Both the position numbers and the translations under genes were made by a program. Positions 26,576 to 34,523 of a stretch of DNA of 64,000 nt are shown here, piece by piece. Position 1 is the stretch's first letter. Each line of letters starts with the position of its first letter. The notes beneath the pieces are model-generated. The model ran no database searches, had not been told where the DNA came from, and saw only the letters and a list, made by a program, of their open reading frames with translations. Source of the stretch: Desulfarculaceae bacterium (GTDB lineage: Bacteria > Desulfobacterota > Desulfarculia > Desulfarculales > Desulfarculaceae); the NCBI GenBank assembly GCA_020444545.1, contig JAHLKT010000003.1, positions 62,001 to 126,000 of the forward strand. The letters run 5' to 3'.

Positions 26576-26822
26576 CATATTTCATGAGGGTTGGGCGGCA
26601 GGAAACAACGAACCAAATTTCATGTGCCGTTCTGAAATAGGCACCTATGCCGTCAGGGGGCGGTTTGCACCCTGGACCGGCACAGCCAGCCGCCGACAGA
26701 CAAGGCGTCTGGCAAGCGAGGGCCGCTGGCGTAGCCGCTAGCTACGTCAAGGCCCGAGCGCAGCCAGCAACGCAGTATGGCGGTGGCTGGCGCAGCCGGA
26801 CGCCCGGCTCTCATGAAATTTG
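26576..26822. repeat. Region flanked by TTTCATG/CATGAAA inverted repeats
   Basis: CAAATTTCATG (26614-26624) is the exact inverse of CATGAAATTTG (26812-26822), and CATATTTCATGAG (26576-26588) matches the same right arm at 12 of 13 positions. The block of 209-247 bp has no credible gene and encloses a GC-rich dyad repeat. It ends 14 bp before the folE2 start codon. Confidence 0.6.
26677..26799. repeat. Dyad repeat, copy A
   Basis: This 123-bp element begins with CCGGCACAGCCAG and ends with CTGGCGCAGCCGG. It contains a central GTAGC/GCTAC hairpin (about 26730-26745) and the string AGCTACGTCAAGGC. The internal part matches the element at 52096-52201. Confidence 0.7.
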
Positions 26823-26836
26823 CGGGCTAAAATCCG

Positions 26837-27622
26837 ATGCTCGACGTACAAAATCAGCGCGACCACCGCAATGTGGCCATCGACAAGGTGGGGGTGAAGA
26901 ACATCCGCTACCCCATCACCGTGCTGGACCGCGCCGCCGGTTCGCAGCAGACGGTGGCCTCCATCAACATGTACGTGAACCTGCCTCACCAATACAAGGG
27001 CACGCACATGAGCCGCTTCATCGAGCTACTCAGCGAGTACAGCGGCAACATCAACATCTCCAACATCCCCGACATCCTGGACGAGATGAAGAGCCGCCTG
27101 GACGCGGAAAGCGCCCACATCGAGGTGGAGTTCCCCTACTTCATCGAGAAGTCCGCCCCGGTGAGCAAGGCCCAGGGGCTCATGGAGTACGCCATCGCCT
27201 TCCGGGGCAGCCTCAACGGCAGCGGCATGGATTTGGTGGTGGAGATCGGGGTGCCGGTGACCACCCTGTGCCCCTGCTCCAAGGAGATAAGCGCCTCGGG
27301 CGCCCACAACCAGCGGGGCATCGTGCGCCTGGCCGTGCGCTTCAAGCGCTTCATCTGGATCGAGGACTTGATTCAGATGGTGGAGCAGAGCGCCTCATCA
27401 GAGGTCTTCAGCCTGCTCAAGCGCGAGGACGAGAAGTTCGTCACCGAGAACGCCTACGAGAACCCCATGTTCGTGGAGGACGTGGTGCGCGAGGTGGCGG
27501 TGAAGCTCTCGGCCGACCCCAACATCGTCTGGTTCACCGTGGACAGCGAGAACTTCGAGTCCATCCACAACCACTCGGCCTACGCCTTCATCGAGGTGGA
27601 CAAGCGCGAACCAAAGGTTTGA
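26837..27622 (+). CDS. folE2: GTP cyclohydrolase I type 2 (FolE2)
   Basis: This 261-residue enzyme makes dihydroneopterin triphosphate from GTP, the first step towards folate or other pterins. Family signatures are CPCSKEIS followed by GAHNQRG (about residues 152-170, metal and catalytic region), GTHMSRFIELL (about 56) and the C-terminal SENFESIHNHSAYA. An in-frame TAA lies just upstream, so the start is at ATG 26837 although only CTAAAATCCG precedes it. It supplies the THF pathway that fhs and metF use. Confidence 0.93.
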   Translation: MLDVQNQRDHRNVAIDKVGVKNIRYPITVLDRAAGSQQTVASINMYVNLPHQYKGTHMSRFIELLSEYSGNINISNIPDILDEMKSRLDAESAHIEVEFPYFIEKSAPVSKAQGLMEYAIAFRGSLNGSGMDLVVEIGVPVTTLCPCSKEISASGAHNQRGIVRLAVRFKRFIWIEDLIQMVEQSASSEVFSLLKREDEKFVTENAYENPMFVEDVVREVAVKLSADPNIVWFTVDSENFESIHNHSAYAFIEVDKREPKV

Positions 27623-27624
27623 GC

Positions 27625-27960
27625 ATGGCCCCGCCCCTGGACATGGACGACAAGGACCTGAGCTGGGAGTTCTTCCGGGCCACCGGCCCGGGCGGACAGC
27701 ACCGCAACAAGGTGGAGAGCGGGGTGCGCCTGACCCACGAGCCCACCGGCATCGTGGTGCAGGCCACCGAGCGCCGCTCCCAGCACCAGAACCGCGAGGT
27801 GGCCTTGCGCCGCCTGGAGGCGGCCCTGGCCAAGCGCAACGCGCCCCCGCCCAAGCGCAGGAAGCCCACCAAGCCCTCGCGGGCGGCCAAGCGCCGCCGG
27901 GTGGAGGCCAAGAAGCAGCGGGGACGCACCAAGAGCCTGCGCCAAAAACCGGACTGGTAA
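27625..27960 (+). CDS. Release-factor-like peptidyl-tRNA hydrolase domain protein
   Basis: This 111-residue protein has the GGQ motif TGPGGQHRNKVESGVRLTH (about residues 20-38) followed by IVVQATERRSQHQNREVAL and a very basic C-terminal tail (RRKPTKPSRAAKRRR). It lacks the codon-recognition domains of RF1/RF2, so a ribosome-rescue or non-stop release function similar to ArfB is likely. The start is the ATG at 27625, two bases after the folE2 stop. Confidence 0.87.
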   Translation: MAPPLDMDDKDLSWEFFRATGPGGQHRNKVESGVRLTHEPTGIVVQATERRSQHQNREVALRRLEAALAKRNAPPPKRRKPTKPSRAAKRRRVEAKKQRGRTKSLRQKPDW

Positions 27961-27969
27961 GGAGAGGCC

Positions 27970-28563
27970 ATGGCCCTGATCCTGGCCATTAGCGGCAGCC
28001 CGCGCAAGGGGGCCAACAGCGGCAAGCTGGCCTCCGAGGTTTTGGCCGGCGCGGCCGAGGCCGGGCATGACACCGAGCTGATCCGCCTGCGCGAGCATGA
28101 GTTCAGCGCTTGCATCGGCTGCGAGCGCTGCCGCAAAAGCAAAGCCTGCATTGGCCTGGACGACGGGATGCAGGCGCTCTATCCCCTGGTCGACAAGGCT
28201 CAGGGACTCGTCTTGATCTCCCCCACCCATAACTACAACGTCTCGGCCTTGATGAAGGCCTTTATAGACCGGCTCTACTGCTTCTACGATTTCGGCGAAC
28301 AGCGGCCCGGCCCCTGGGGCAGCCGTTTGGCCGGGCAGGGGCGCAAGGCCCTGATCGGCGCGGTGGCCGAGCAGTTGGACAGCGAAGGCCTGGGCGTGGT
28401 GCTGCCCGCTCTGCGCCTGCCCCTGGAGTCCTTTGGCTACGAGGTGGTGGGCGAGCTGGTGGCTCCCGGGGTCTTCCCGCCCGGCGCGGTGAGCCGGGAC
28501 GCGGCGATCATGGCCCAGGCCCACGCCGCCGGTCGCGCGCTGGGCCAAGCCGTGGGAGGCTAG
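27970..28563 (+). CDS. Flavodoxin-fold NAD(P)H:FMN reductase-like protein
   Basis: This 197-residue protein begins with the FMN-phosphate loop ILAISGSPRKGANSGKL (about residues 4-20). It carries CIGCERCRKSKACIG (about 48-62), an iron-sulfur-flavoprotein-like cysteine group, then LISPTHNYNVSALMKAFIDR. It is probably a cytoplasmic flavin electron carrier or iron-sulfur flavoprotein. AGGAGAGG precedes the ATG at 27970. A downstream hydrolase gene lies 7 bp away. Confidence 0.85.
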   Translation: MALILAISGSPRKGANSGKLASEVLAGAAEAGHDTELIRLREHEFSACIGCERCRKSKACIGLDDGMQALYPLVDKAQGLVLISPTHNYNVSALMKAFIDRLYCFYDFGEQRPGPWGSRLAGQGRKALIGAVAEQLDSEGLGVVLPALRLPLESFGYEVVGELVAPGVFPPGAVSRDAAIMAQAHAAGRALGQAVGG

Positions 28564-28570
28564 GCAAGCC

Positions 28571-29164
28571 GTGGCTCGCTATCTTTTCGTGCCCGGCGGC
28601 AAGCGCACCGGGGCGGACTGGGACTCGGTGCGGACCATCCTCGACAACCAAGGCCACGTCACCCAAGCCATCACCCTCTCCGACCCGGAGCACGCCACCC
28701 TGGAGGGCCACGTGGCCGAGGTGCGCGCGGCCCTCGCGGCCTGGGGCGACGAGCCGGTGCGCCTGGTGGGGCACAGCTACGCCAGCCTGGTGATCAGCGG
28801 CGCGGCGGCGGCCATGCCCGAGTCCGTTGAGAGCCTGGGCTACGTGGACTGCCTGATCCCCGTGAGCGGCCGCTCTTTGTTCGATTTCTTCCGCTCGGCC
28901 GGGGTGGACCCGGACGCCTTTGGGGTGCCCGCCTGGCCCCCCTTCACCCAGCCCCTGGTTTTTGATGAAAAGGCGCTCCGGGCCCTGCCCAAGCTCTACG
29001 TGCACTGCCTGCGCAGCCAGTTCCTGGCCATGACCGGCGAGCCGGTGCGCCATGTGCGGGCGCACCTGGCCGACGAGCACTGGACCTATCGCGAGGTCGA
29101 CGCGGACCATTACGTGATGCTCGAGCACGCCCCCGAGCTGGCCGCCATTCTGGAAGAGATGTGA
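28571..29164 (+). CDS. Alpha/beta-hydrolase of esterase/hydroxynitrile-lyase type
   Basis: This 197-residue protein has the nucleophile elbow VGHSYAS (about residue 66-72) and a C-terminal DADHYVMLEHAPEL containing the catalytic His. The N-terminal FVPGG and WDSVRTILDNQGHVT fit the salicylate-esterase/hydroxynitrile-lyase subfamily. The length is short for that family, giving a small lid. It starts with GTG at 28571. The substrate is unknown. Confidence 0.78.
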   Translation: MARYLFVPGGKRTGADWDSVRTILDNQGHVTQAITLSDPEHATLEGHVAEVRAALAAWGDEPVRLVGHSYASLVISGAAAAMPESVESLGYVDCLIPVSGRSLFDFFRSAGVDPDAFGVPAWPPFTQPLVFDEKALRALPKLYVHCLRSQFLAMTGEPVRHVRAHLADEHWTYREVDADHYVMLEHAPELAAILEEM

Positions 29165-29168
29165 GCGC

Positions 29169-29858
29169 CTAGATAAGCAGCGCCCCGCCGTCCACCACCG
29201 CTACGGTCCCCGTCACATACGGGCTCAGCATCAAATGCAGGTAACTGGCCGCCGCCTCGCGGGCCGCGCCCAGGCGGCCGGCCGGGAAGCCCTCGGCCTT
29301 GGCCGCCACCTCGGGCGGCTTGGGCGCGAGGTAGCCCGGGCTCACCGCGTTCACCCGGAGAGGAGCCAGCTCCACGGCCAAGGCCCGGGCCAGGGTCTCC
29401 ACTCCAACGTCGATCAGGGCCATGGCCGCGTGGCCGGGCATGATCTTCTGGCCGAGGATGCCGCTGGTCAGGGTGACGCTGCCTTGGGGGTTGAGCTGGG
29501 GCAGGGCCGCCTGGATGAAGCGGGCCGCGCCCCAGAGCTTCACGCCCATGCCCTCGCGGGCCTGCTCTAGGTCCAGGGAGGCAAAGGGCGCGGGCGTGAG
29601 CGCGGGCCGCACCGCCACCACCAAATGGTCGATGTGCCCGGCCGCCTCCAGCAGGGGGCCGAAGCTGGCGGGGTTGGTGAGATCGCAGTCGTGCGCGCTC
29701 ACCTCCGGCCCCAGCTCGCGGGCCAGTTCAGCGGCCTTTTGCGTGGCGCGGCGCGAAGCCACCAGCACCCGCGCCCCGTTCTCATGGGCCAGGCGGGCCA
29801 CGGCCAGGCCGATGCCCGCGTTGCCCCCCAACACCAGCACGCTCTGCCCTTGCAGCAT
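29169..29858 (-). CDS. SDR-fold protein lacking the usual catalytic Tyr and Lys
   Basis: This 229-residue short-chain dehydrogenase fold has the cofactor loop VLVLGGNAGIGLAVAR (about residues 7-22) and LTSGILGQK at the Ser position. However, the YxxxK site reads PGHAAMALIDVGVETL, so Tyr and Lys are replaced by His and Asp. Such members may bind cofactor without normal dehydrogenase chemistry. It is convergent with the hydrolase gene and lies after a hairpin region that follows the next minus-strand operon. Confidence 0.82.
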   Translation of the reverse strand: MLQGQSVLVLGGNAGIGLAVARLAHENGARVLVASRRATQKAAELARELGPEVSAHDCDLTNPASFGPLLEAAGHIDHLVVAVRPALTPAPFASLDLEQAREGMGVKLWGAARFIQAALPQLNPQGSVTLTSGILGQKIMPGHAAMALIDVGVETLARALAVELAPLRVNAVSPGYLAPKPPEVAAKAEGFPAGRLGAAREAAASYLHLMLSPYVTGTVAVVDGGALLI

Positions 29859-29939
29859 GGCGGCATCCTTTCGTCTACAGCAAGAAGGGACCGGCCCGCG
29901 TGGACCGGCCCCTGATTCATCCTTGCAGGCTCGCCAGGC

Positions 29940-30467
29940 TCAGGCCATCTGCTCCAGATAGACCTTGGCCTTGGCCGAAAGCTCGGCCAGCTGGCGCGAG
30001 ACCTCCTCGCGCTCGGCGGGCTTGAGCTCGCGGATCACCTTGGCGGGCTGGCCCAGGACCAACACGCCCTCGGGCACCTCCATGCGGGGCGGCACCACCG
30101 CGCCGGCCCCCACCAAAGCGCCCGCGCCCACCACCGCGCCGTCCAGCACGATGGCCCCGATGCCCACCAGGGCGCCGCTCATCACCTTGGCCCCGTGCAG
30201 GCAGACCTGGTGGCTGATCAACGCGCCGGGCTCCACGATCACCGGCTTGCCCTCCGGGGCCTCCACCAGGGCCAGGTCCAACACCGCGCTGCCCTCGCCG
30301 ATCTCGATGCGGTCGTCGTCGGCCCGGAGCACCGCACCCGGCCAGACCATGGCGCCCGCGGCCAGGTTCACCTGGCCCAAGAGGCGGGCCGAGGGGTCCA
30401 CGAAAGCGCACGGCCCGATTTGGGGAGCCAAGCCCTTGAAGGGAGTGAGCAGGGGTTTGTCCGGCAT
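29940..30467 (-). CDS. Gamma-carbonic-anhydrase-like hexapeptide protein
   Basis: This 175-residue left-handed beta-helix protein has hexapeptide repeats (GALVGIGAIVLDGAVVGAGA) and a C-terminal helix. Of the three zinc His residues of true gamma carbonic anhydrases, SHQVCLHG (about residues 85-92) supplies two, but the region where the first His is expected reads LALVEAPEGKP. It may act as a scaffold or acyltransferase-like protein; in catabolic operons these are often called PaaY-like. It lies 25 bp after the thiolase stop, in the same direction. Confidence 0.82.
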   Translation of the reverse strand: MPDKPLLTPFKGLAPQIGPCAFVDPSARLLGQVNLAAGAMVWPGAVLRADDDRIEIGEGSAVLDLALVEAPEGKPVIVEPGALISHQVCLHGAKVMSGALVGIGAIVLDGAVVGAGALVGAGAVVPPRMEVPEGVLVLGQPAKVIRELKPAEREEVSRQLAELSAKAKVYLEQMA

Positions 30468-30492
30468 GTGGGCGTCCTTTCGCTGAGGGAGT

Positions 30493-31752
30493 CTAGCGGC
30501 TGAACACCGCCGCGATGCCCTGGCCGCCGCCGCCGCAGATGGTGACCAGGCCCTTCTTGGCGTCCTGGCGCTGCATCTGGTGCAGCAGGGTGACCGTGCG
30601 CATCACGCCGGTGGCCCCGATGGGGTGGCCCAGGGAGATGCCCGAGCCGTTCACGTTGATCTTGGTCTCGTAGTCCTCTTGGGGCACGCCCATGAGCTTG
30701 GCGTCGGCCAGCATCTGCACGGCAAAGGCCTCCTGGATCTCGAAGAGCTCGATGTCGCCGAGCTCCAGGCCCGCCTTGGCCAAGGCGCCCCTGACCGCCA
30801 CGTCCACCGCCGGGTAGGTGATGGTGGGGTCGCAAGCGCCCACCGCCGCGGCCTCGAACCAGGCCAGGGGGGTGAGACCCAGCTCCTTCACCTTGGCCTC
30901 GGACATCAACACGATGGCCGCCGCCCCGTCGTTCTCCGAAGAGGAGTTGCCCGCGGTGCACACGCCATCGGGGTAGACCGTGGGCAGCTTGGCCAGCTTC
31001 TCGGCCGTGGTGCCCGGGCGGGGGGTTTCGTCGGCGTCCAGGCTGGCGGGGCCCTTCTTGCTGGGGGGCAGGGGCACCGGCACCAGCTCCTCGGCGAAGA
31101 TGCCCGCCTCCATGGCCGCCACCGCCTTGGCGTGGCTGCGCGCGGACCAGGCGTCGGCCGCCTCGCGGGTGATGCCCTCCATCTTGGCCGCGGTCTCGGC
31201 CCAGGCCATCATGGAGTTCAGCTCGCCGTAGCGCGCGATGGGCTGGGACATGACCCGGGCCCGCTGGATGCGGTCGAAGAAAGGCACGCCCCACATGGCC
31301 ATGGCGCCGTGGCCCCGAGGCATGAAGCCCCACTTGGGGTCCTTCTTGCCGCCCAGGCCCCACTTGATCTCGCCGGGCAGGTACATCTCGGCCCGGCTCA
31401 TGCTGTCCAGGCCCAGGGCCACGGCCACCTCGGCGTTGCCGGTCTGGATCTTCATGGCCGCGATCCACAGGGCGTCCACCCCCGAGCAGCAGCGGCGGTC
31501 CAGGGTCAGGGCGCTAACCGTGTCCGGCCAGCCGGCCTCCAACAGGGACACGCGGCCCGCGTTGGCGCACTCGCCGTTCTGATAGGCCTGCGCGGCCACC
31601 ACCTCGCCCACCGCGGCGGGGTCGAGGCCGATCTTGTCCAGGGCCGCCGAGAGCACCAGCGCGCCCAGGGTGGAGACCTCCACGTCCTTGAGGGAGCCGC
31701 CGTAACGGCCGATGGGGGTGCGCACACCAGATACCAAAGCCACTCTTTCCAT
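30493..31752 (-). CDS. Thiolase (acetyl-CoA C-acetyltransferase type)
   Basis: This 419-residue thiolase has the nucleophile Cys in LDRRCCSGVDAL (about residues 84-95), the GGGNEGAAA-like segment SENDGAAAIV, the His-containing NGSGISLGHPIGATG (about 370-384) and the second Cys in TICGGGGQG near the end. It should cleave acetoacetyl-CoA or a longer 3-ketoacyl-CoA. It follows CoA-transferase A/B genes, so the operon can turn a free 3-keto acid into acetyl-CoA units, as in pcaIJF-type operons. Confidence 0.93.
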   Translation of the reverse strand: MERVALVSGVRTPIGRYGGSLKDVEVSTLGALVLSAALDKIGLDPAAVGEVVAAQAYQNGECANAGRVSLLEAGWPDTVSALTLDRRCCSGVDALWIAAMKIQTGNAEVAVALGLDSMSRAEMYLPGEIKWGLGGKKDPKWGFMPRGHGAMAMWGVPFFDRIQRARVMSQPIARYGELNSMMAWAETAAKMEGITREAADAWSARSHAKAVAAMEAGIFAEELVPVPLPPSKKGPASLDADETPRPGTTAEKLAKLPTVYPDGVCTAGNSSSENDGAAAIVLMSEAKVKELGLTPLAWFEAAAVGACDPTITYPAVDVAVRGALAKAGLELGDIELFEIQEAFAVQMLADAKLMGVPQEDYETKINVNGSGISLGHPIGATGVMRTVTLLHQMQRQDAKKGLVTICGGGGQGIAAVFSR

Positions 31753-31766
31753 GATTCTCTCTCCCT

Positions 31767-32525
31767 TTAACCCAGGATAAGGCGGCTCGGGTCGATGTCG
31801 CGCCGCAGGATGGTCAGTTCATGTTCGCTGGGGGCCTCGGCCTCGCGGGCCTGGGATATGTCCAGGTCGAAGCCGGTATTCTCTTGCACCTGCTCCGGAG
31901 GCACCCCGGGGTAGTACTGCTCCAGATACATGTACTTGCTCTGGTCGTCGAATTTCATCACTCCCAGGTCGGTGACCACGGCCATGGGGCCTCCCCGCTT
32001 GAAGCCGGCTTTCCAGCGGCTGTCCCCGCCGTCCAGCCAGCCGGGGCTGGAGAGATAGTCCACCTTGGGCACGAAACGCCGCTTCTGGTGGGCCATGAAG
32101 ATGATGGAGCCGAAGGCCAGACTGGCCGCGTCCAGGGCCCCGCCCGCGCCGGGGAAGCGCGCGCTGGGGCGGTGATAGTCGCCCAGGGCGGTGGAGTTCA
32201 GGTTGCCGTAGGGGTCTATCTGGGCCGCGCCCAAGAAGGCGATGGTGCGCAGCCGCCGATGCACCAGCACCGCGAAGGCGTCCACCAGGCCGGTGTTGAG
32301 GCTGGTGCCGGACATGACCCGGGGATCGGCCACCGCCAGGGGCAGCTCGTGCAGCGAGGGGTCGATGCCCCCGGTCTCGAAGAACACCACCGAGTTGGGG
32401 GCGTAGATATGCTTGGCCACGGTGGCGGCCAGCATGGACAGGCCGGTGCCCGCGAAGAGGATGTCCCCGTCGTTAACCAGGCGGCCGGCGCTGATGGCCA
32501 TGATCTCCTTACGAGTGTATTCCAT
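31767..32525 (-). CDS. CoA-transferase family, subunit B
   Basis: This 252-residue protein is a class I CoA-transferase beta chain, with VFFETGGIDPS (about residues 47-57) as the glutamate-containing EXG motif and LGAAQIDPYGNLN (about 118-130). The Glu would form the CoA thioester intermediate. The ATG at 32525 lies 14 bp after subunit A. It resembles glutaconate/IpdB-like subunits, so the natural acid could be dicarboxylic, or acetoacetate if it serves the thiolase. Confidence 0.87.
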   Translation of the reverse strand: MEYTRKEIMAISAGRLVNDGDILFAGTGLSMLAATVAKHIYAPNSVVFFETGGIDPSLHELPLAVADPRVMSGTSLNTGLVDAFAVLVHRRLRTIAFLGAAQIDPYGNLNSTALGDYHRPSARFPGAGGALDAASLAFGSIIFMAHQKRRFVPKVDYLSSPGWLDGGDSRWKAGFKRGGPMAVVTDLGVMKFDDQSKYMYLEQYYPGVPPEQVQENTGFDLDISQAREAEAPSEHELTILRRDIDPSRLILG

Positions 32526-32539
32526 GACTCGCTCCTTCC

Positions 32540-33517
32540 CTAGCGCCGGTCCAGGCCCGGGGCGTAGCCCAGCACCCGGCTGGCCTTGATGCGCTCCAGG
32601 TCCGCCACGCCCACCTTGGCCAGATATTCTTCCTGGGTATCGAAGCACAGCACCCACTCGTCCAAGTAGCGCTGGAACTTGTCGTCGTCCAGGGCGTATT
32701 CGCGGTAGAGCTTCAGATGGGCGGGGTCGTAGTCGTAGTACTGGTGGCAGGCGGTGGGGTGGGCCCCCATGGGCGCGGGGATCACCGCGTCCACCAGGAA
32801 ACCGGGGAAGGTGTTCTGGTCCGGGTCCTCGCGCAGGTGCTCCTCGGGCACGATCTCCTCGCAGGTGACGATCACCGCGTCGGAGGCCCTGGCCTGCTCC
32901 ACGTCCAGGAAGCTCAGCCCCTTGATGCGCACCGTGCCCCCGGTGCCCACGTACTGGGCGTGCAGCAGGCACACGTCCGGGGTCAGGGCGGGCAGCATCA
33001 CCACCGGGTCGTCTTCCTCGGCAAAGGGGTTCTGGCTCACCACCATCTTCTTCTTGGGTATCTTGCCCGTGCCGCGCACCTCGGGGCCGAAGCCCCATTT
33101 TTCCAGCACGTCGGTGCCCAGGCCGGAGCGGCTGGGTATGAAGGGCAGGCCCAAAGAGCCGGCCAGGAAGCGGAGGCTCATGTGGAAGTTGGAGTAGTCC
33201 TCCACCAATATCTCGCCCCGGCTGGCCGCGTCGCGGAAGCGGATGCCCGTGGGCGCGAAGCGGGCCACCCCGCCGTAGGCCAGCTCCACCTTGCTCACGC
33301 AGCCGGCCCCTATAAGCAGGTCCAGGGCCTGGCCGTGGGAGTGCACCGCCAGGTGCAGATCGCGGCGCTGTTGGCGGATGATCTCGCGGGCGATGAGCAT
33401 GGCGTTGCGGTTGACCGTGAAGCCCCCCAGGCACACCATGGCCCCGTCGGGGACAAAGCGCCTAACCGCCTCGGCGGCGCTCATGAGCTTTTCTTGCATC
33501 AAAGGCGTGAATTGCAT
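32540..33517 (-). CDS. CoA-transferase family, subunit A
   Basis: This 325-residue subunit has the CoA-transferase Rossmann core with MVCLGGFTVNRNAMLIAREI near the N-terminus and IVTCEEIVPEE (about residues 228-238). I set the start at 33517 (MQFTPLMQEK), preceded by AAGGAT and beginning just after the iclR stop (33525); a start at 33550 would overlap iclR. It forms a heteromeric enzyme with the following gene. Confidence 0.87.
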   Translation of the reverse strand: MQFTPLMQEKLMSAAEAVRRFVPDGAMVCLGGFTVNRNAMLIAREIIRQQRRDLHLAVHSHGQALDLLIGAGCVSKVELAYGGVARFAPTGIRFRDAASRGEILVEDYSNFHMSLRFLAGSLGLPFIPSRSGLGTDVLEKWGFGPEVRGTGKIPKKKMVVSQNPFAEEDDPVVMLPALTPDVCLLHAQYVGTGGTVRIKGLSFLDVEQARASDAVIVTCEEIVPEEHLREDPDQNTFPGFLVDAVIPAPMGAHPTACHQYYDYDPAHLKLYREYALDDDKFQRYLDEWVLCFDTQEEYLAKVGVADLERIKASRVLGYAPGLDRR

Positions 33518-33524
33518 AAACCGA

Positions 33525-34343
33525 TCAATCCTTGGGTTTGAGGGGGGCACTCAGGCCCGGCCCCAGCGCCGGGTAGGGCCCCTGGTATCCCATCAGGCGG
33601 CTGAGCTCGCGGCCTTGGTCCAACAGCTCCGCCGCCAGGCTCTGGTGATCCAGCTCGCCGGGCTCCACCGGCAGCGAAACGCTGATGGCCGCGGCCACCC
33701 GCGCTGCCGAGTCCAAAACCGGCACGGCCAGCGAGTGCAGGGCCGGAGAGGCCTCGCGGTCGCTCTCGGACAGGCCCGTCTTGCGGATGGCCTCAAGGTG
33801 CTTGATGAGCGCCTTGCGGTCGGTGATGGTGTAGGCGGTGAGCCGCTCCAGCTCCATGCTCTCCAGCCGGGCGCTCAGCTCGGCGTCGGGCAGCGCGGCC
33901 AGCATCAGCTTGCCCATGGAGGTGCAGTAGGCCGGCAAACGCGAGCCCTCTTGCAAGTCGAACTTGAAGAAGCGCTCCACCTCGTGGCGGTAGATGATCA
34001 CCGCCTCGCCGCCTTCGAGCACCGAGAGGTTCACGGTGCAGCCCAGACGGGTGGAGAAGGCCTCCAGCATGGGCGCGGCCAGGCGGCGGAGGCCCGAGCC
34101 GCCGGAAAAGGCCTGGCCCAGGGCCAAAACCCGGGGGGAGAGGAAGAAGCGCTTGTGCTGGTCGCGGCCCAGGTAGTCGAGTTGGGAAAGGGTGTGGGTG
34201 AGGCGCTGGACCGTGGCCAGGTTCATGCCCGTGGTCTCGGCCAGCTCGGTGAGGGTGAGGCGGGGGCGCTCGGAGCTGAAGGCCTCCAGCAGACGCATCC
34301 CCTTGGCCAGGGATTTTACGAACAAGCGCCCGGGTTCCGACAT
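33525..34343 (-). CDS. IclR family transcriptional regulator
   Basis: This 272-residue protein has an N-terminal winged helix (LAKGMRLLEAFSSERPRLTLTELA, then MNLATVQRLTHTLSQLDYL) and a C-terminal IclR effector domain with YCTSMGKLMLAALP and ALHSLAVPVLDSAARVAAAIS. The ATG at 34343 is chosen because translation further upstream runs through the divergent promoter. It heads the CoA-transferase/thiolase operon, as PcaR-type regulators do, and likely senses an aromatic or small acid. Confidence 0.9.
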   Translation of the reverse strand: MSEPGRLFVKSLAKGMRLLEAFSSERPRLTLTELAETTGMNLATVQRLTHTLSQLDYLGRDQHKRFFLSPRVLALGQAFSGGSGLRRLAAPMLEAFSTRLGCTVNLSVLEGGEAVIIYRHEVERFFKFDLQEGSRLPAYCTSMGKLMLAALPDAELSARLESMELERLTAYTITDRKALIKHLEAIRKTGLSESDREASPALHSLAVPVLDSAARVAAAISVSLPVEPGELDHQSLAAELLDQGRELSRLMGYQGPYPALGPGLSAPLKPKD

Positions 34344-34371
34344 GCCCCTCACCGCCTTGCCTTGTGTTAGC

Positions 34372-34398
34372 GCATTGCGATAATCATAATTGCATTGC
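34372..34398. promoter_or_regulatory. Tandem GCATTGC sites in divergent iclR/adh region
   Basis: GCATTGC occurs at 34372-34378 and 34392-34398, with starts exactly 20 bp apart (two helical turns), in an AT-rich stretch between the divergent iclR and alcohol dehydrogenase genes. This geometry fits two regulator dimers bound on one face of the DNA. Confidence 0.4.
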
Positions 34399-34523
34399 AA
34401 ATACAATATAGACCGAGGTAAGGTGCCGGTCAAGCCCGCTTTACGCCTTGGGGATCGGGAGCTTCCACCCCGGCCGCGCCTGTGGTAAACCGGGACCGGA
34501 CCCACATCACCGGAGGCAGCGAC

